Source of the DNA: Providencia vermicola | Lineage (GTDB): Bacteria; Pseudomonadota; Gammaproteobacteria; Enterobacterales; Enterobacteriaceae | Assembly (NCBI RefSeq): GCF_010748935.1 | Contig: NZ_CP048796.1 | Location: 3,537,001-3,601,000 of the forward strand | Reading direction: 5' to 3' | DNA: 64,000 nucleotides | Shown: piece after piece, positions 54,431 to 63,939 of the stretch | Layout: the number at the start of each line of letters is the position of its first letter | How positions within the stretch are numbered: position 1 is the stretch's first letter | Notes under the pieces: model-generated | What the model saw: only the letters and a program-made list of their open reading frames with translations | What the model was told of the DNA's origin: nothing | Database searches by the model: none | Made by a program: the position numbers and the translations under genes

Positions 54431-55681
54431 CTAGTTGGATTTTTCTCTATAAGCATCTTCATCAAATTCAGTGATATCTAAATCATCACCTACAGTCTGT
54501 TGATTCACTTTGACTGGGGTAAATTTATTGATGACCCATAGAATTAACAATGTAAATACGAACGACCATAAACTCGTAAAGACAACAGCAACAAGTTGCT
54601 TAACAATTTGCATGCCATTTCCTTCAAGTAAACCAGCAGGTCCTTTAGGGTTCCAAACGGTTGAAGCAAATACCCCGACCAAAATAGAACCCGTGATCCC
54701 ACCTACACCATGCACACCAAAAACATCAAGTGCATCGTCTAAATGACGTCTCACTAAGAAAACAAAGAAATAACAAACAAGGCTAGCAATAATACCAATG
54801 ATTGCCGCTGAGCTGATTGACACATAACCTGAAGCCGGAGTGATCGTTGCTAAACCGGCCACGGCTCCCGTTAAGAAACCAACTAGTTTTGGCTTACCAG
54901 TATGCAGACGCTCGATGATAAACCAAGTGACTGCTGCGAAAGCCGCCGCAATATCAGTAGTTAAAAATGCAGAAACCGTTACTGTATTCACTTGCAGCTC
55001 AGAACCAGCGTTAAAGCCATACCAACCGAACCACAGTAAAGCAGCACCTAATGCAATATAAGGAATATTATGTGTTCCGTCTGATGGCACCATTCGTTTG
55101 CCAACATACAGCGCTGATGCTATAGCAGCAAAACCTGCTGTTGCATGAACAACAATCCCACCCGCAAAGTCAACAACACCCCACTTAGCAAAAAGCCCCT
55201 CTGGGCTCCACACCATGTGAACAAATGGACAGTAAACAAATAACGTCCATAAGGTCAAAAAGATTAGGTAAGCAGGGAAGTTAACCCTATTTGCGAAAGC
55301 GCCTGTAATTAATGCAGGTGTAATAATGGCAAACATCATCTGATAGCTGAAATGCACCAGTATGGGTAGCCCGCCATCATTTCCTGTATACATCGTTTGA
55401 GGACTAATGTTATTTAAAAACGCATAATAAAACGGATCGCCAATGATGCCATTAATCGATGGGCCAAAAGATAATGAATAACCGACAACAAACCAAATAA
55501 TAGCCACCCATCCCATAGAGAAGAAACTTTGGGACATTATGGTAATAACACTTTTACGAGAAACTAGGCCACCATAAAAAAAAGCCAGTCCTGGAGTCAT
55601 TAACATAACTAAACTTGTACATAGCAACATAAAGGCTGTATTTGGAACATCCAAAACCGACAATATATTTTCCATAAACAT
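54431..55681 (-). CDS. amtB: Ammonium transporter (AmtB family)
   Basis: A 416-aa channel with 11 helices. It has the phenylalanine-gate surroundings (PALITGAFANRVNF), the twin histidines in GGIVVHATAGFAA and VFGVHGVGG, and a Trp/Phe-lined vestibule. The signal peptide of E. coli AmtB is absent, a common variation. There is no glnK gene beside it, unlike the normal glnK-amtB pair. At this locus it is likely to move ammonium formed by urease, in or out. ATG at 55681 or 55675. Confidence 0.93.
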   Translation of the reverse strand: MFMENILSVLDVPNTAFMLLCTSLVMLMTPGLAFFYGGLVSRKSVITIMSQSFFSMGWVAIIWFVVGYSLSFGPSINGIIGDPFYYAFLNNISPQTMYTGNDGGLPILVHFSYQMMFAIITPALITGAFANRVNFPAYLIFLTLWTLFVYCPFVHMVWSPEGLFAKWGVVDFAGGIVVHATAGFAAIASALYVGKRMVPSDGTHNIPYIALGAALLWFGWYGFNAGSELQVNTVTVSAFLTTDIAAAFAAVTWFIIERLHTGKPKLVGFLTGAVAGLATITPASGYVSISSAAIIGIIASLVCYFFVFLVRRHLDDALDVFGVHGVGGITGSILVGVFASTVWNPKGPAGLLEGNGMQIVKQLVAVVFTSLWSFVFTLLILWVINKFTPVKVNQQTVGDDLDITEFDEDAYREKSN

Positions 55682-56337
55682 TATCTCATCTGATAGTCAT
55701 ATAAACCTATAAACACTTATTCTTATTAATGTTATAAATAAGCCCATTCTTACAATATTAAATTACTTATATAATAGAATAAGCATAACGATTATCAACA
55801 TTATTATTAATAAAATATAAATTATTAACATATTCAACTTAAGTGATAATCCAAAATCAACAATCACTATAAACCCTAAATTATATATTTTGAATATACC
55901 CACATAAGGCTAGAGAACAATTACATTAATTAAATTAATGACTCGTATTCACTAGATACAAAAAAGACCAATAAAGAACATCCAATTAAGATAATTAATA
56001 AACGAATACATCATAATATTGATATTAACCAAATGAAAAATAATTAAAAACGAAAACAATTAAAACTTACTCAGCTTCATAAATGAATGATAAATTTACC
56101 CCTATAGAATTTCTAATTTTAAAATAGAACGATTCATTCATAAGCATTGTCATATATAAACCAACAACGACAATTATGTTTATACATTTAACACACCACG
56201 TATTTAAGTTTTAATTAAAAAGCAAAATCACACTCTTTTAATATAAATAAAGAGCATAAACTCACTATTTTTTAATCATTATTATCGAACAGTTAAATAC
56301 ATAGAGAATATTGATTAATTATTGTCTGTATTATAAT
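55682..56337 (+). other. AT-rich intergenic region upstream of amtB
   Basis: About 650 bases, low in G+C, with dense stops in all frames. It should hold the amtB promoter on the minus strand. No sigma-54 pair, RNA gene or repeat seen. Confidence 0.5.
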
Positions 56338-56505
56338 CTACTTTGCTGCGGAAAATAGACAGCCACCTGAACATTCAAAAACGATTTTGTTCCCTTCTAA
56401 CGTAACAGGAATAACCTTAACTTTCATTACGCTATCACCTTCAATAATTGTCTCTGCTTTTACACGACGGGCAATAAATCGAATCACCGACAAAGGCTAT
56501 GCTTT
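56338..56505 (-). pseudogene. C-terminal remnant of a PAAR-like protein
   Basis: Read on the minus strand, AFVGDSIYCPSCK continues, after removing one A from an AAAA run near 56455, as AETIIEGDSVMKVKVIPVTL and then EGNKIVFECSGGC. This is the PAAR (type VI secretion spike tip) end pattern, with GD..YCP.C and EG..... The 5' part is missing. One frameshift and a truncated start make it a pseudogene. It abuts the plus-strand toxin remnant. Confidence 0.6.
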
Positions 56506-57297
56506 GGGTTTGTTTAGTAAAAAAAGAAGGTTTAAAAGATGGTGCTGTTGACGTTTTAGAAGGCATTGTTAACTCAATTCTTTATCCTATTGATACTGTT
56601 ATAGATTTATCGACAGCTATTTCGAATTATGATCAGACTATTGATGCAATTAAAGTTTCAGCAATTCAATGGGATGAGCTGTATGAATATGCGTTAGCTA
56701 ATGATCCTAATTTGGTAGAACCAATATTAGGTGCATGACAAGGTAAAATTCTAGGAAATGCAGGTAGGAGCGTCGTAGTTTCTGGAGCAATGGCAAAAAC
56801 ACTTCAGAAGGTTGCTCAATCTAAAAATGAGATAGAAAAGCTTCCTCCTACAGCAACATCGCCATCTGGTACAAAACATCCTTTGCTAGATGATGCAATT
56901 CCTCGAAATGGTGATAGAGCTATTGTTAACCAAGGAGTGCTACCTACATGTGGGCATAATTCTTATGGAATGGTTTTAGATACAATGGGTAAACCTGTAA
57001 ATATAGTAGACTTGATCAATAAAACTCCCTCAGCACCGAGGGGAACAACACCTATGCAAGTCGCTGGAATTTTAAAAGCAGAAGATGTTGAAGCAAGTGC
57101 ATGGGCTGGTCGTAAAGTTAATGACATATCTCGTTATACTTCGAATGGAGCACCTATTATGGTTAGAATTATAGATAAAAATGATGGGAATATTTTCTTC
57201 ATATTGTTGTTTTGCTGTTGATAGAGTAGCGAGTAGGAATGGCATCCCTGTTGTCGCAATTAGAGAACCATGGGAAAACACTTTACAGGGAAAGTGA
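56490..57297 (+). pseudogene. Decayed polymorphic toxin, papain-like peptidase tip
   Basis: A single coding line with several lesions. It starts as GYALGLFSKK in one frame, moves by one base (a run of seven A where six would keep frame) into EGLKDGAVDVLEGIVNSILYP, meets an in-frame TGA at 56736-56738, continues with VNQGVLPTCGHNSYGMVLDT (a possible catalytic Cys), and loses frame again near 57195. There an intended H-I-V-V-F-A-V-D-R-V (possible catalytic His) is split, and the end reads PVVAIREPWENTLQGK. The pre-toxin segment and the late Cys/His tip resemble secreted toxin C-termini of Rhs/PAAR systems. Toxin activity is unlikely now. Confidence 0.6.
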
Positions 57298-57310
57298 TTA
57301 TTCCTAAAGG

Positions 57311-57706
57311 ATGGCAGAAATGATTTTACAAATCGAATTTCCAGATAATTTATTGTTAAGTCAACTAGAACAGCAAAAAAAAATACCTTGTCACATACAA
57401 GTATCTAATAAGTTTGAAGTTGTTTTTGAAATTGAATCAACAAGAATTATTGGAGAAGTGAGCGAATATAATAGAACATTGTTCGAACAAAGAGTTATAG
57501 CCAGAGCTGGTGGCAATTATATCTATAATGAGCCATCTTTAATAACATTAAGTCGTGCTAGTAGAGGGATGTATAGAGTCGTTGATCTCTGCGTTTTTTA
57601 TAGCGATTTTGGATGGTGTTCAGTCATTGAAAACGGCGATTACATGGAACCCCACCCATTTTGGGATCATGATGATGAAGATCCAGACTTTAAACCGAGA
57701 CTGTAA
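57311..57706 (+). CDS. Probable immunity protein for the adjacent toxin tip
   Basis: A 131-aa acidic, soluble protein (MAEMILQIEFPDNLLLSQLE ... EDPDFKPRL) of no family I recognise. It starts 13 bases after the toxin remnant's stop. In polymorphic-toxin loci the small gene right after a toxin tip encodes its cognate immunity protein. ATG at 57320 has better spacing from AAAGG than the one at 57311. Apparently intact. Confidence 0.55.
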   Translation: MAEMILQIEFPDNLLLSQLEQQKKIPCHIQVSNKFEVVFEIESTRIIGEVSEYNRTLFEQRVIARAGGNYIYNEPSLITLSRASRGMYRVVDLCVFYSDFGWCSVIENGDYMEPHPFWDHDDEDPDFKPRL

Positions 57707-57708
57707 TT

Positions 57709-57830
57709 TAAAAGGCGCTCGAACTGCTAAGATAAGAGGCGCGACTGATAATGTAACTCGTTATTATAAAAATGGAAAATATCTAGATAAAACAGTCGAT
57801 GGAAAGATAATATCGTTTGGAAAACAATAA
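57709..57830 (+). pseudogene. Displaced toxin C-terminal fragment
   Basis: Right after the immunity gene, a frame without its own start reads LKGARTAKIRGATDNVTRYY ... DKTVDGKIISFGKQ and stops. It looks like the last 40 residues of another toxin tip, as seen in orphan cassettes of Rhs/CdiA arrays. No catalytic motif can be assigned. Confidence 0.4.
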
Positions 57831-57844
57831 AAGGTGAATACGTT

Positions 57845-58169
57845 ATGTGGCATGATTTACATATTACGAATGTGGGTCGGATAAGAAAAACAGTTGCTGA
57901 ATTCACGGTTACGATGATCCCTATTTTACCTTATTCAAAAATGAAGGTGAAAATTTATGAAAGCCAATCTGGAAATTTCACTGAAATGACTGAGTTAGCA
58001 ATAAAAAGAAAATTTGATGGTTCTCCCGAATGTGCTATTGGGTATGGAGATACCATCGAGGATGGCGTTAGAAGATACGATCCTTTATTTTAATAAAATG
58101 CTAAGTCAAGATGGCTTTACTGAATTAACCGAAGATGATATTAGCTACGCAGAGTGGTCTGATTTTTAA
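57845..58169 (+). pseudogene. Frameshifted immunity-like gene
   Basis: Begins MWHDLHITNVGRIRKTVAEF with a ribosome site (AAAGGTGAATACGTT). One frame ends at 58093, but near 58060 the next frame carries on without interruption as ALEDTILYFNKML, SQDGFTELTEDDISYAEWSDF. One base gained near the GAGGATGGCG stretch explains the break. The protein would be about 108 aa, acidic, and next to a toxin tip, hence immunity-like. Confidence 0.5.
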
Positions 58170-58317
58170 ATGTATAAAGATCCCTGTTCAGTGCTGGGAT
58201 CTTCCTTGAAAATCTTACTCCCCCACTCACCCGGATAATCAACTGCTAGGCTTGGCGAGTGAGGGTATAGTAACTGCTTACTTAAAACCCCTACTCATTC
58301 AATCACTTACCGCTTAA

Positions 58318-58481
58318 GGTGAGTTGGGGTTGAGTTTACCTCGGTTAGGGGTGTCAAACCATCTACAACATTTTCACAAAATGAACTTAGTGTTTTACAA
58401 CAAAAGCTTAATAAAAATATTGAGATTAAAATAAAAAATAATGTTACTGATCAACAAAAATACTCACCTGTTATTGGTTGA
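58318..58481 (+). pseudogene. Orphan coding fragment
   Basis: An open frame with no start codon (VGVEFTSVRGVKPSTTFSQN, then ELSVLQQKLNKNIEIKIKNN) ends at TGA 58479-58481, inside the promoter of the following sRNA. It looks like the tail of one more toxin or of a phage protein. Weak evidence. Confidence 0.3.
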
Positions 58482-58506
58482 GATTTAATAACAAAAGTAT
58501 TAGACT
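58478..58506 (+). promoter_or_regulatory. Promoter of the antitoxin sRNA
   Basis: TTGAGA at 58478-58483, a 17-base spacer, TAGACT at 58501-58506. This predicts a start at about 58513, so the complementary segment lies at the very 5' end of the RNA. Confidence 0.6.
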
Positions 58507-58512
58507 CTCTAT

Positions 58513-58628
58513 TGTTAGTTGAAGAGTGTTGCGCTATATTATGCGCCCCTTGCACCAACAAGGGCAAACATACATCAAGCATTAGCTTGAAAAACAAAGA
58601 AACTCAACCTCACCAGTTGGGTTTTTTT
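58513..58628 (+). ncRNA. Orz/IstR-like antitoxin small RNA
   Basis: A predicted RNA of about 116 nt. Its 5' 21 bases (58514-58534, GTTAGTTGAAGAGTGTTGCG and C) are complementary to bases 58843-58863 of the downstream toxin leader, with only two G-U pairs. It then forms hairpins at GCGC...GCGC (58531-58546), CCCTTG...CAAGGG, TCAAGC...GCTTGA (58576-58590) and a terminator (AACTCAAC...GTTGGGTT with seven T, 58599-58628). Short RNA, 5' pairing and terminator are the marks of IstR and Orz antitoxins of type I systems. Confidence 0.75.
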
Positions 58629-58656
58629 GTTTTTTAACATTATCAAATTTAATCGA

Positions 58657-58684
58657 TTGATCCATTTTGAATTCCCCCTATAAT
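58657..58684 (+). promoter_or_regulatory. Promoter of the toxin mRNA
   Basis: TTGATC at 58657-58662, a 16-base spacer and a perfect TATAAT at 58679-58684. The predicted start near 58691 gives a leader of about 250 bases, typical of type I toxin mRNAs of the tisB/zor kind. Confidence 0.65.
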
Positions 58685-58842
58685 TATGCCTTGTTAGATG
58701 AGTGTCGTTAACATGGTCTTATACACATCAAAAAGTATTCTTTTTGATTAGTAGAAACGGAATTCTGCATTTCGTATTTATACGGAAAGTAAAAGTCCTG
58801 ATTAAGTGACAGGTGGTGCTGGCTTAATACCCTAGCCAAGTT

Positions 58843-58863
58843 GTGCGACACTCTTCAACTAAC
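58843..58863 (+). promoter_or_regulatory. sRNA-pairing segment in the toxin leader
   Basis: GTGCGACACTCTTCAACTAA and C is the exact complement (two wobbles) of the 5' end of the upstream small RNA. It lies about 80 bases before the toxin start codon, in the part of the leader where tisB and zorO have ribosome-standby or pairing sites. Confidence 0.75.
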
Positions 58864-58916
58864 ACTGGATGAGGCCTAGTCTGACAGGCAGTGTATGGGT
58901 GATGCTAGGTTAATCG

Positions 58917-58937
58917 CACTCCTTAATTTAAGGAGTG
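58917..58937 (+). other. Hairpin sequestering the toxin ribosome-binding site
   Basis: CACTCCTTAA and TTAAGGAGTG are exact complements around one base. The second arm contains the AAGGAG Shine-Dalgarno (58930-58935), so translation of the toxin should be blocked unless the leader is refolded or processed, as in known type I toxins. Confidence 0.75.
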
Positions 58938-58943
58938 ATGCGG

Positions 58944-59024
58944 ATGAAGCAAGTACTTGATACCTTGATCATCGTTTTAGAAGCTGCGACAGCAGTACTA
59001 AAATTGATTCGTTCATTCATGTAA
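58944..59024 (+). CDS. Small hydrophobic type I toxin peptide (ZorO/TisB-like)
   Basis: A 26-residue peptide, MKQVLDTLIIVLEAATAVLK followed by LIRSFM, with one amphipathic-to-hydrophobic helix and basic residues at the end. The pattern matches TisB and ZorO peptides (25-30 residues, single helix), which insert into the inner membrane and collapse its potential. AAGGAG lies eight bases before this ATG; another in-frame ATG at 58938 is too near. Preceded by a pairing segment and RBS hairpin, followed by a terminator. Confidence 0.75.
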   Translation: MKQVLDTLIIVLEAATAVLKLIRSFM

Positions 59025-59040
59025 TAACGAAAACGTAATT

Positions 59041-59069
59041 AAGGCTACCGACTAACCATCGGTAGCCTT
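59041..59069 (+). terminator. Terminator of the toxin mRNA
   Basis: AAGGCTACCGA and TCGGTAGCCTT form a perfect 11-bp stem with a 7-nt loop, 16 bases after the toxin stop, then TAATATTT. A stable 3' end is usual for these mRNAs. Confidence 0.8.
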
Positions 59070-59209
59070 TAATATTTATACCACTGATAAAACCACCTCA
59101 TAGCTACTACAGCCACATCAATAAATGTAAACACATCCAGCAATAAATAAAACGGATCGCGCTCACTGCGTAGTACTGAGGAATTACAGAACCCACGAAG
59201 TAAAATCAT
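59069..59209 (-). CDS. Possible small membrane protein (46 aa)
   Basis: On the minus strand an ATG at 59209 opens a 46-codon frame: MILLRGFCNSSVLRSERDPF, then YLLLDVFTFIDVAVVAMRWF and YQWYKY. It has a basic N-terminal part, one membrane segment and an aromatic end. The ribosome site is poor (GTGGTGA), and the stop touches the toxin terminator. The regular hydrophobic segment suggests coding, but it may be a fragment. Unknown family. Confidence 0.3.
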   Translation of the reverse strand: MILLRGFCNSSVLRSERDPFYLLLDVFTFIDVAVVAMRWFYQWYKY

Positions 59210-59613
59210 TCACCACGTAATCTTGACTACACCGCACCCGCCTGCACAATTTGGATCTAAAAATTATTTCAGTTTTAAAATTCTACAAACCATATCGCCA
59301 AGCCGCGCCAATACTAGGGACTTGCCGAAAATCTCAAACTGAAATGTGTGAAAAGGATTTCAATAGATTTCAATTTTCAGATCGCCAACTGGATCGCGTT
59401 AAAAACACAACACAATGAAAGATATAGAGAATTTCTATTTTACGTGAGTTTGATTGGATTGCGATATTAGCTACGCAATTTTAAAAAGTCAGTAACCATG
59501 TGGCTTTACGTGTGTATGAAACATCTAACGCTACTGAAAAACTGTACTCAGGCTATCCCTGTTAAATGGAAAAGTTCGTATTAAGATACCGATCATCCAC
59601 ATCGCTTAATGGC
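59210..59613 (+). other. Gene-free stretch before the sieB-like gene
   Basis: About 400 bases with mixed composition and no open frame of note. Typical of decayed prophage DNA. I could not find direct repeats of the tRNA end (attachment sites) in it by eye. Confidence 0.4.
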
Positions 59614-60483
59614 CTATTCTTCGTCATACTTGCCAAGCACATACCCCCTTATCTCTCCCCCTAACTTTTCACAGATAAATGGGTAGTACTCATCAGGAAT
59701 ATAAAATTGAATATTACAGTTATCGATAAATTCACCTAGTTCATATAGTTCATGCTTTATGACAGGGGTATAGCTATACCTGTTGTTATACATTAAATAA
59801 GCTATATGGAAGATATGTTCTTCTTTATAGGTTAAATTTTGGAATTTTTTTATTAACACCTTAAATCCGTCTGGATTCAAATCAAATAATGCTTCAACAT
59901 CTTTACGGTGTTTTTCTTCAAATAATTGTTTTATAACTTCTTTGTAAAGAGGGTTAATGGTGCAAAACGTGTTATTTTTATCTAGCCTATGTTCAGGTAG
60001 CACTATCTTGCTTTCAAGTAGCCCTAGGAAAGCTTTGTTATGCTCGGAATCTCGATATGAATCTGATGGTATAGTGCAGTCATTATCTTTTAGTTTTAAT
60101 AATATATTACGGGCAGAATAAGAATAATCATCGAAACTACTCCTAACTAGCTCTATTTTTCTTCTATCAGCACTCTCCTTTTTCAGTGCTTGATTTTGAA
60201 GTTCTAATTTATTTTTTCTAGCACTGATATTGCTTTTCGTATAATTAATAACTAAAGCTAATGAGCTAAATAATATTGAAGATGCTAATGCGCCTAATGA
60301 AAAGCCTATCACTGTTATTAAAGTAAGAGATAATTCACTTGGTAAATTGAATGGGCTTAGGCTGGGTTCAATGAATACCCAACTACAAATAATTGAACCC
60401 GCTATAATTAGTAACCTTAAAGATGATTTGAAGGACACTAAGTTAGTTAAATGCGTTAAAACCGTTGCTAAAGGGTCAGCCAT
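59614..60483 (-). CDS. Superinfection exclusion protein B (SieB-like)
   Basis: A 289-aa protein with two membrane helices at the N-terminus (LLIIAGSIICSWVFIEP and SLTLITVIGFSLGALASSILF), a charged coiled-coil linker (KNKLELQNQALKKESADRRK) and a soluble C-terminal domain (about 120-289). This is the layout of the SieB family of lambdoid and P22 phages, which block lytic growth of other phages after infection. It lies alone between a type I toxin locus and tRNA-Ile2, so it looks like the survivor of a prophage that entered at the tRNA. The assignment is from architecture and family feel. Confidence 0.65.
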   Translation of the reverse strand: MADPLATVLTHLTNLVSFKSSLRLLIIAGSIICSWVFIEPSLSPFNLPSELSLTLITVIGFSLGALASSILFSSLALVINYTKSNISARKNKLELQNQALKKESADRRKIELVRSSFDDYSYSARNILLKLKDNDCTIPSDSYRDSEHNKAFLGLLESKIVLPEHRLDKNNTFCTINPLYKEVIKQLFEEKHRKDVEALFDLNPDGFKVLIKKFQNLTYKEEHIFHIAYLMYNNRYSYTPVIKHELYELGEFIDNCNIQFYIPDEYYPFICEKLGGEIRGYVLGKYDEE

Positions 60484-60617
60484 TGATTACTCCTAAGTTT
60501 GCAGCAAATTATCACATTCTAGATTCAATAGCACTCGACTGCTGGAGAAGAAAACGGAATTAGTCATAACAGTGGTGAATCTCTGTCGCCATTTTGTTGC
60601 CATTGGCTTTTAGATAC

Positions 60618-60646
60618 AAAAAAGCCACTTCTTTCAAAGTGGCTTA
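60618..60646 (-). terminator. Terminator after the tRNA gene
   Basis: On the minus strand AAGCCACTT, loop TGAAAG, AAGTGGCTTTTTTG: a 9-bp stem and T-run, about 25 bases after the tRNA 3' end. Confidence 0.85.
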
Positions 60647-60671
60647 ATGCGCTGATTTAACAGCTAAAATT

Positions 60672-60748
60672 TGGTGGCCCCTGCTGGACTTGAACCAGCG
60701 ACCAATCGATTATGAGTCGACTGCTCTAACCAACTGAGCTAAGGGGCC
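60672..60748 (-). tRNA. ileX: tRNA-Ile2 (CAU anticodon, lysidine-modified)
   Basis: A 77-base tRNA with encoded CCA. Minus strand starts GGCCCCTTAGCTCAGTTGGT, the anticodon loop is CTCATAA (anticodon at 60712-60714), and it ends GTTCAAGTCCAGCAGGGGCC with ACCA. All arms pair. The body matches E. coli ileX, not metT or fMet, so CAU is expected to be changed to lysidine-AU to read AUA. In E. coli ileX lies near rpoD too. It is the probable integration point of the phage remnants. Confidence 0.95.
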
Positions 60749-60992
60749 GAAGTGGGAGCGATTATACGTGCTGTTTTCTCTCAGGTCTAGTCTTTAAAAA
60801 CTGTATGGTGATTTTCTGTCCATCTCCATTAACCGCCTTATTGTTCAGCAACATATCATTATCAAAAACTATCATTCTCAATTAAATCATAGCATTTAGA
60901 GGCTGCTCCCAATTCTTTGAAATTGACCATATGAACATATAGATAAGGATCAAAACGACTATCTAATAGCTAGCCAAACACCAAAGTTAATA

Positions 60993-61589
60993 CTAACGCG
61001 GTCTCTCCATCTGCCACTGCAAATGTCGTTTGATTGATGGCCATTCAGACATAATAATACTGTAAACGCAGGTATCACGTAGCTCCCCTGTTCGGGTATA
61101 AACATGGCTTCTTAAAATTCCATCCAGTTTTGCGCCAAGCCTTTCAATTGCTCTTCGGCTTTGTTGATTCAAAAAATGCGTTCTGAATTCAACAGCGACA
61201 CAAGATAAGCTATCAAACGCATGTTGCAGCAATAAAAACTTCGCTTCTGTATTAATAGCCGTTCGTTGCACTTCTTTGCTATACCATGTCGCTCCAATTT
61301 CCACACGACGAGTCTCTTGATCAATTTTATTGTAAGAAGTCATCCCAACTGGCTGATTAGAACTTTTATCGATGACGGTAAAAGGCAGCATCTCTTTTTG
61401 CTGATAGAGCTTTAAACGACGATCCACATCTTTAGTGACATTTTCTGGTTCGGGTACTGAGGTATACCACAGCTTATGCAGATTATCCCGCTGGATAATT
61501 TCCCTAAACTGCTGGTCATATTGATGGGTTAGCAACTCAAGTCTCACGTACTTGCCTTCAAGTTCAATAGCTTGGTGAAGTTCTTTCAT
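60993..61589 (-). CDS. GNAT-family N-acetyltransferase (RimJ/RimL type)
   Basis: A 198-aa acetyl-CoA-dependent transferase. N-terminal LEGKYVRLELLTHQYDQQFREI and WYTSVPEPENV fit the Acetyltransf_3 group (RimL/ribosomal-protein type). The acetyl-CoA loop is in the region of EVQRTAINTEAKFLLLQHAF. A conserved FLNQQSRRAIERLGAKLDG segment is also typical. Substrate unknown. Divergent from fadH. Confidence 0.85.
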   Translation of the reverse strand: MKELHQAIELEGKYVRLELLTHQYDQQFREIIQRDNLHKLWYTSVPEPENVTKDVDRRLKLYQQKEMLPFTVIDKSSNQPVGMTSYNKIDQETRRVEIGATWYSKEVQRTAINTEAKFLLLQHAFDSLSCVAVEFRTHFLNQQSRRAIERLGAKLDGILRSHVYTRTGELRDTCVYSIIMSEWPSIKRHLQWQMERPR

Positions 61590-61681
61590 AATTAATCCTC
61601 TTTATCAGTACGTGACGGAAAAACTAACGACTTATTGGCTAACGACCTTGATAACAAAATTGTTTTACACCTTAAGTATGA

Positions 61682-63865
<2,184 letters not shown>

Positions 63866-63896
63866 CAAGCGTTATTTATCATCATGAATAGACAAT

Positions 63897-63923
63897 AAAA
63901 ACCCGCTATTGAAGCGGGTTTTT
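63897..63923 (+). terminator. Rho-independent terminator after fadH
   Basis: AAAAACCCGCT, loop ATTGA, AGCGGGTTTTT: an 11-base arm pair with T-run. The symmetric arms would also serve the convergent gene on the minus strand. Confidence 0.9.
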
Positions 63924-63939
63924 ATGATTAAATAATGTA

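Noticed and set aside
56395-56520. Plus-strand continuation of the toxin gene upstream of 56478
   Set aside because: A plus-strand frame is open there, but the minus-strand reading gives a convincing PAAR pattern (GDSIYCPSC, EGNKIVFECSGG), so the plus-strand extension is taken as a shadow.
58200-58370. REP-like inverted repeats (CCCCCACTCACCC / GGCGAGTGAGGG)
   Set aside because: Partial complementarity exists but no second copy in the window and no clear boundary; not called a feature.
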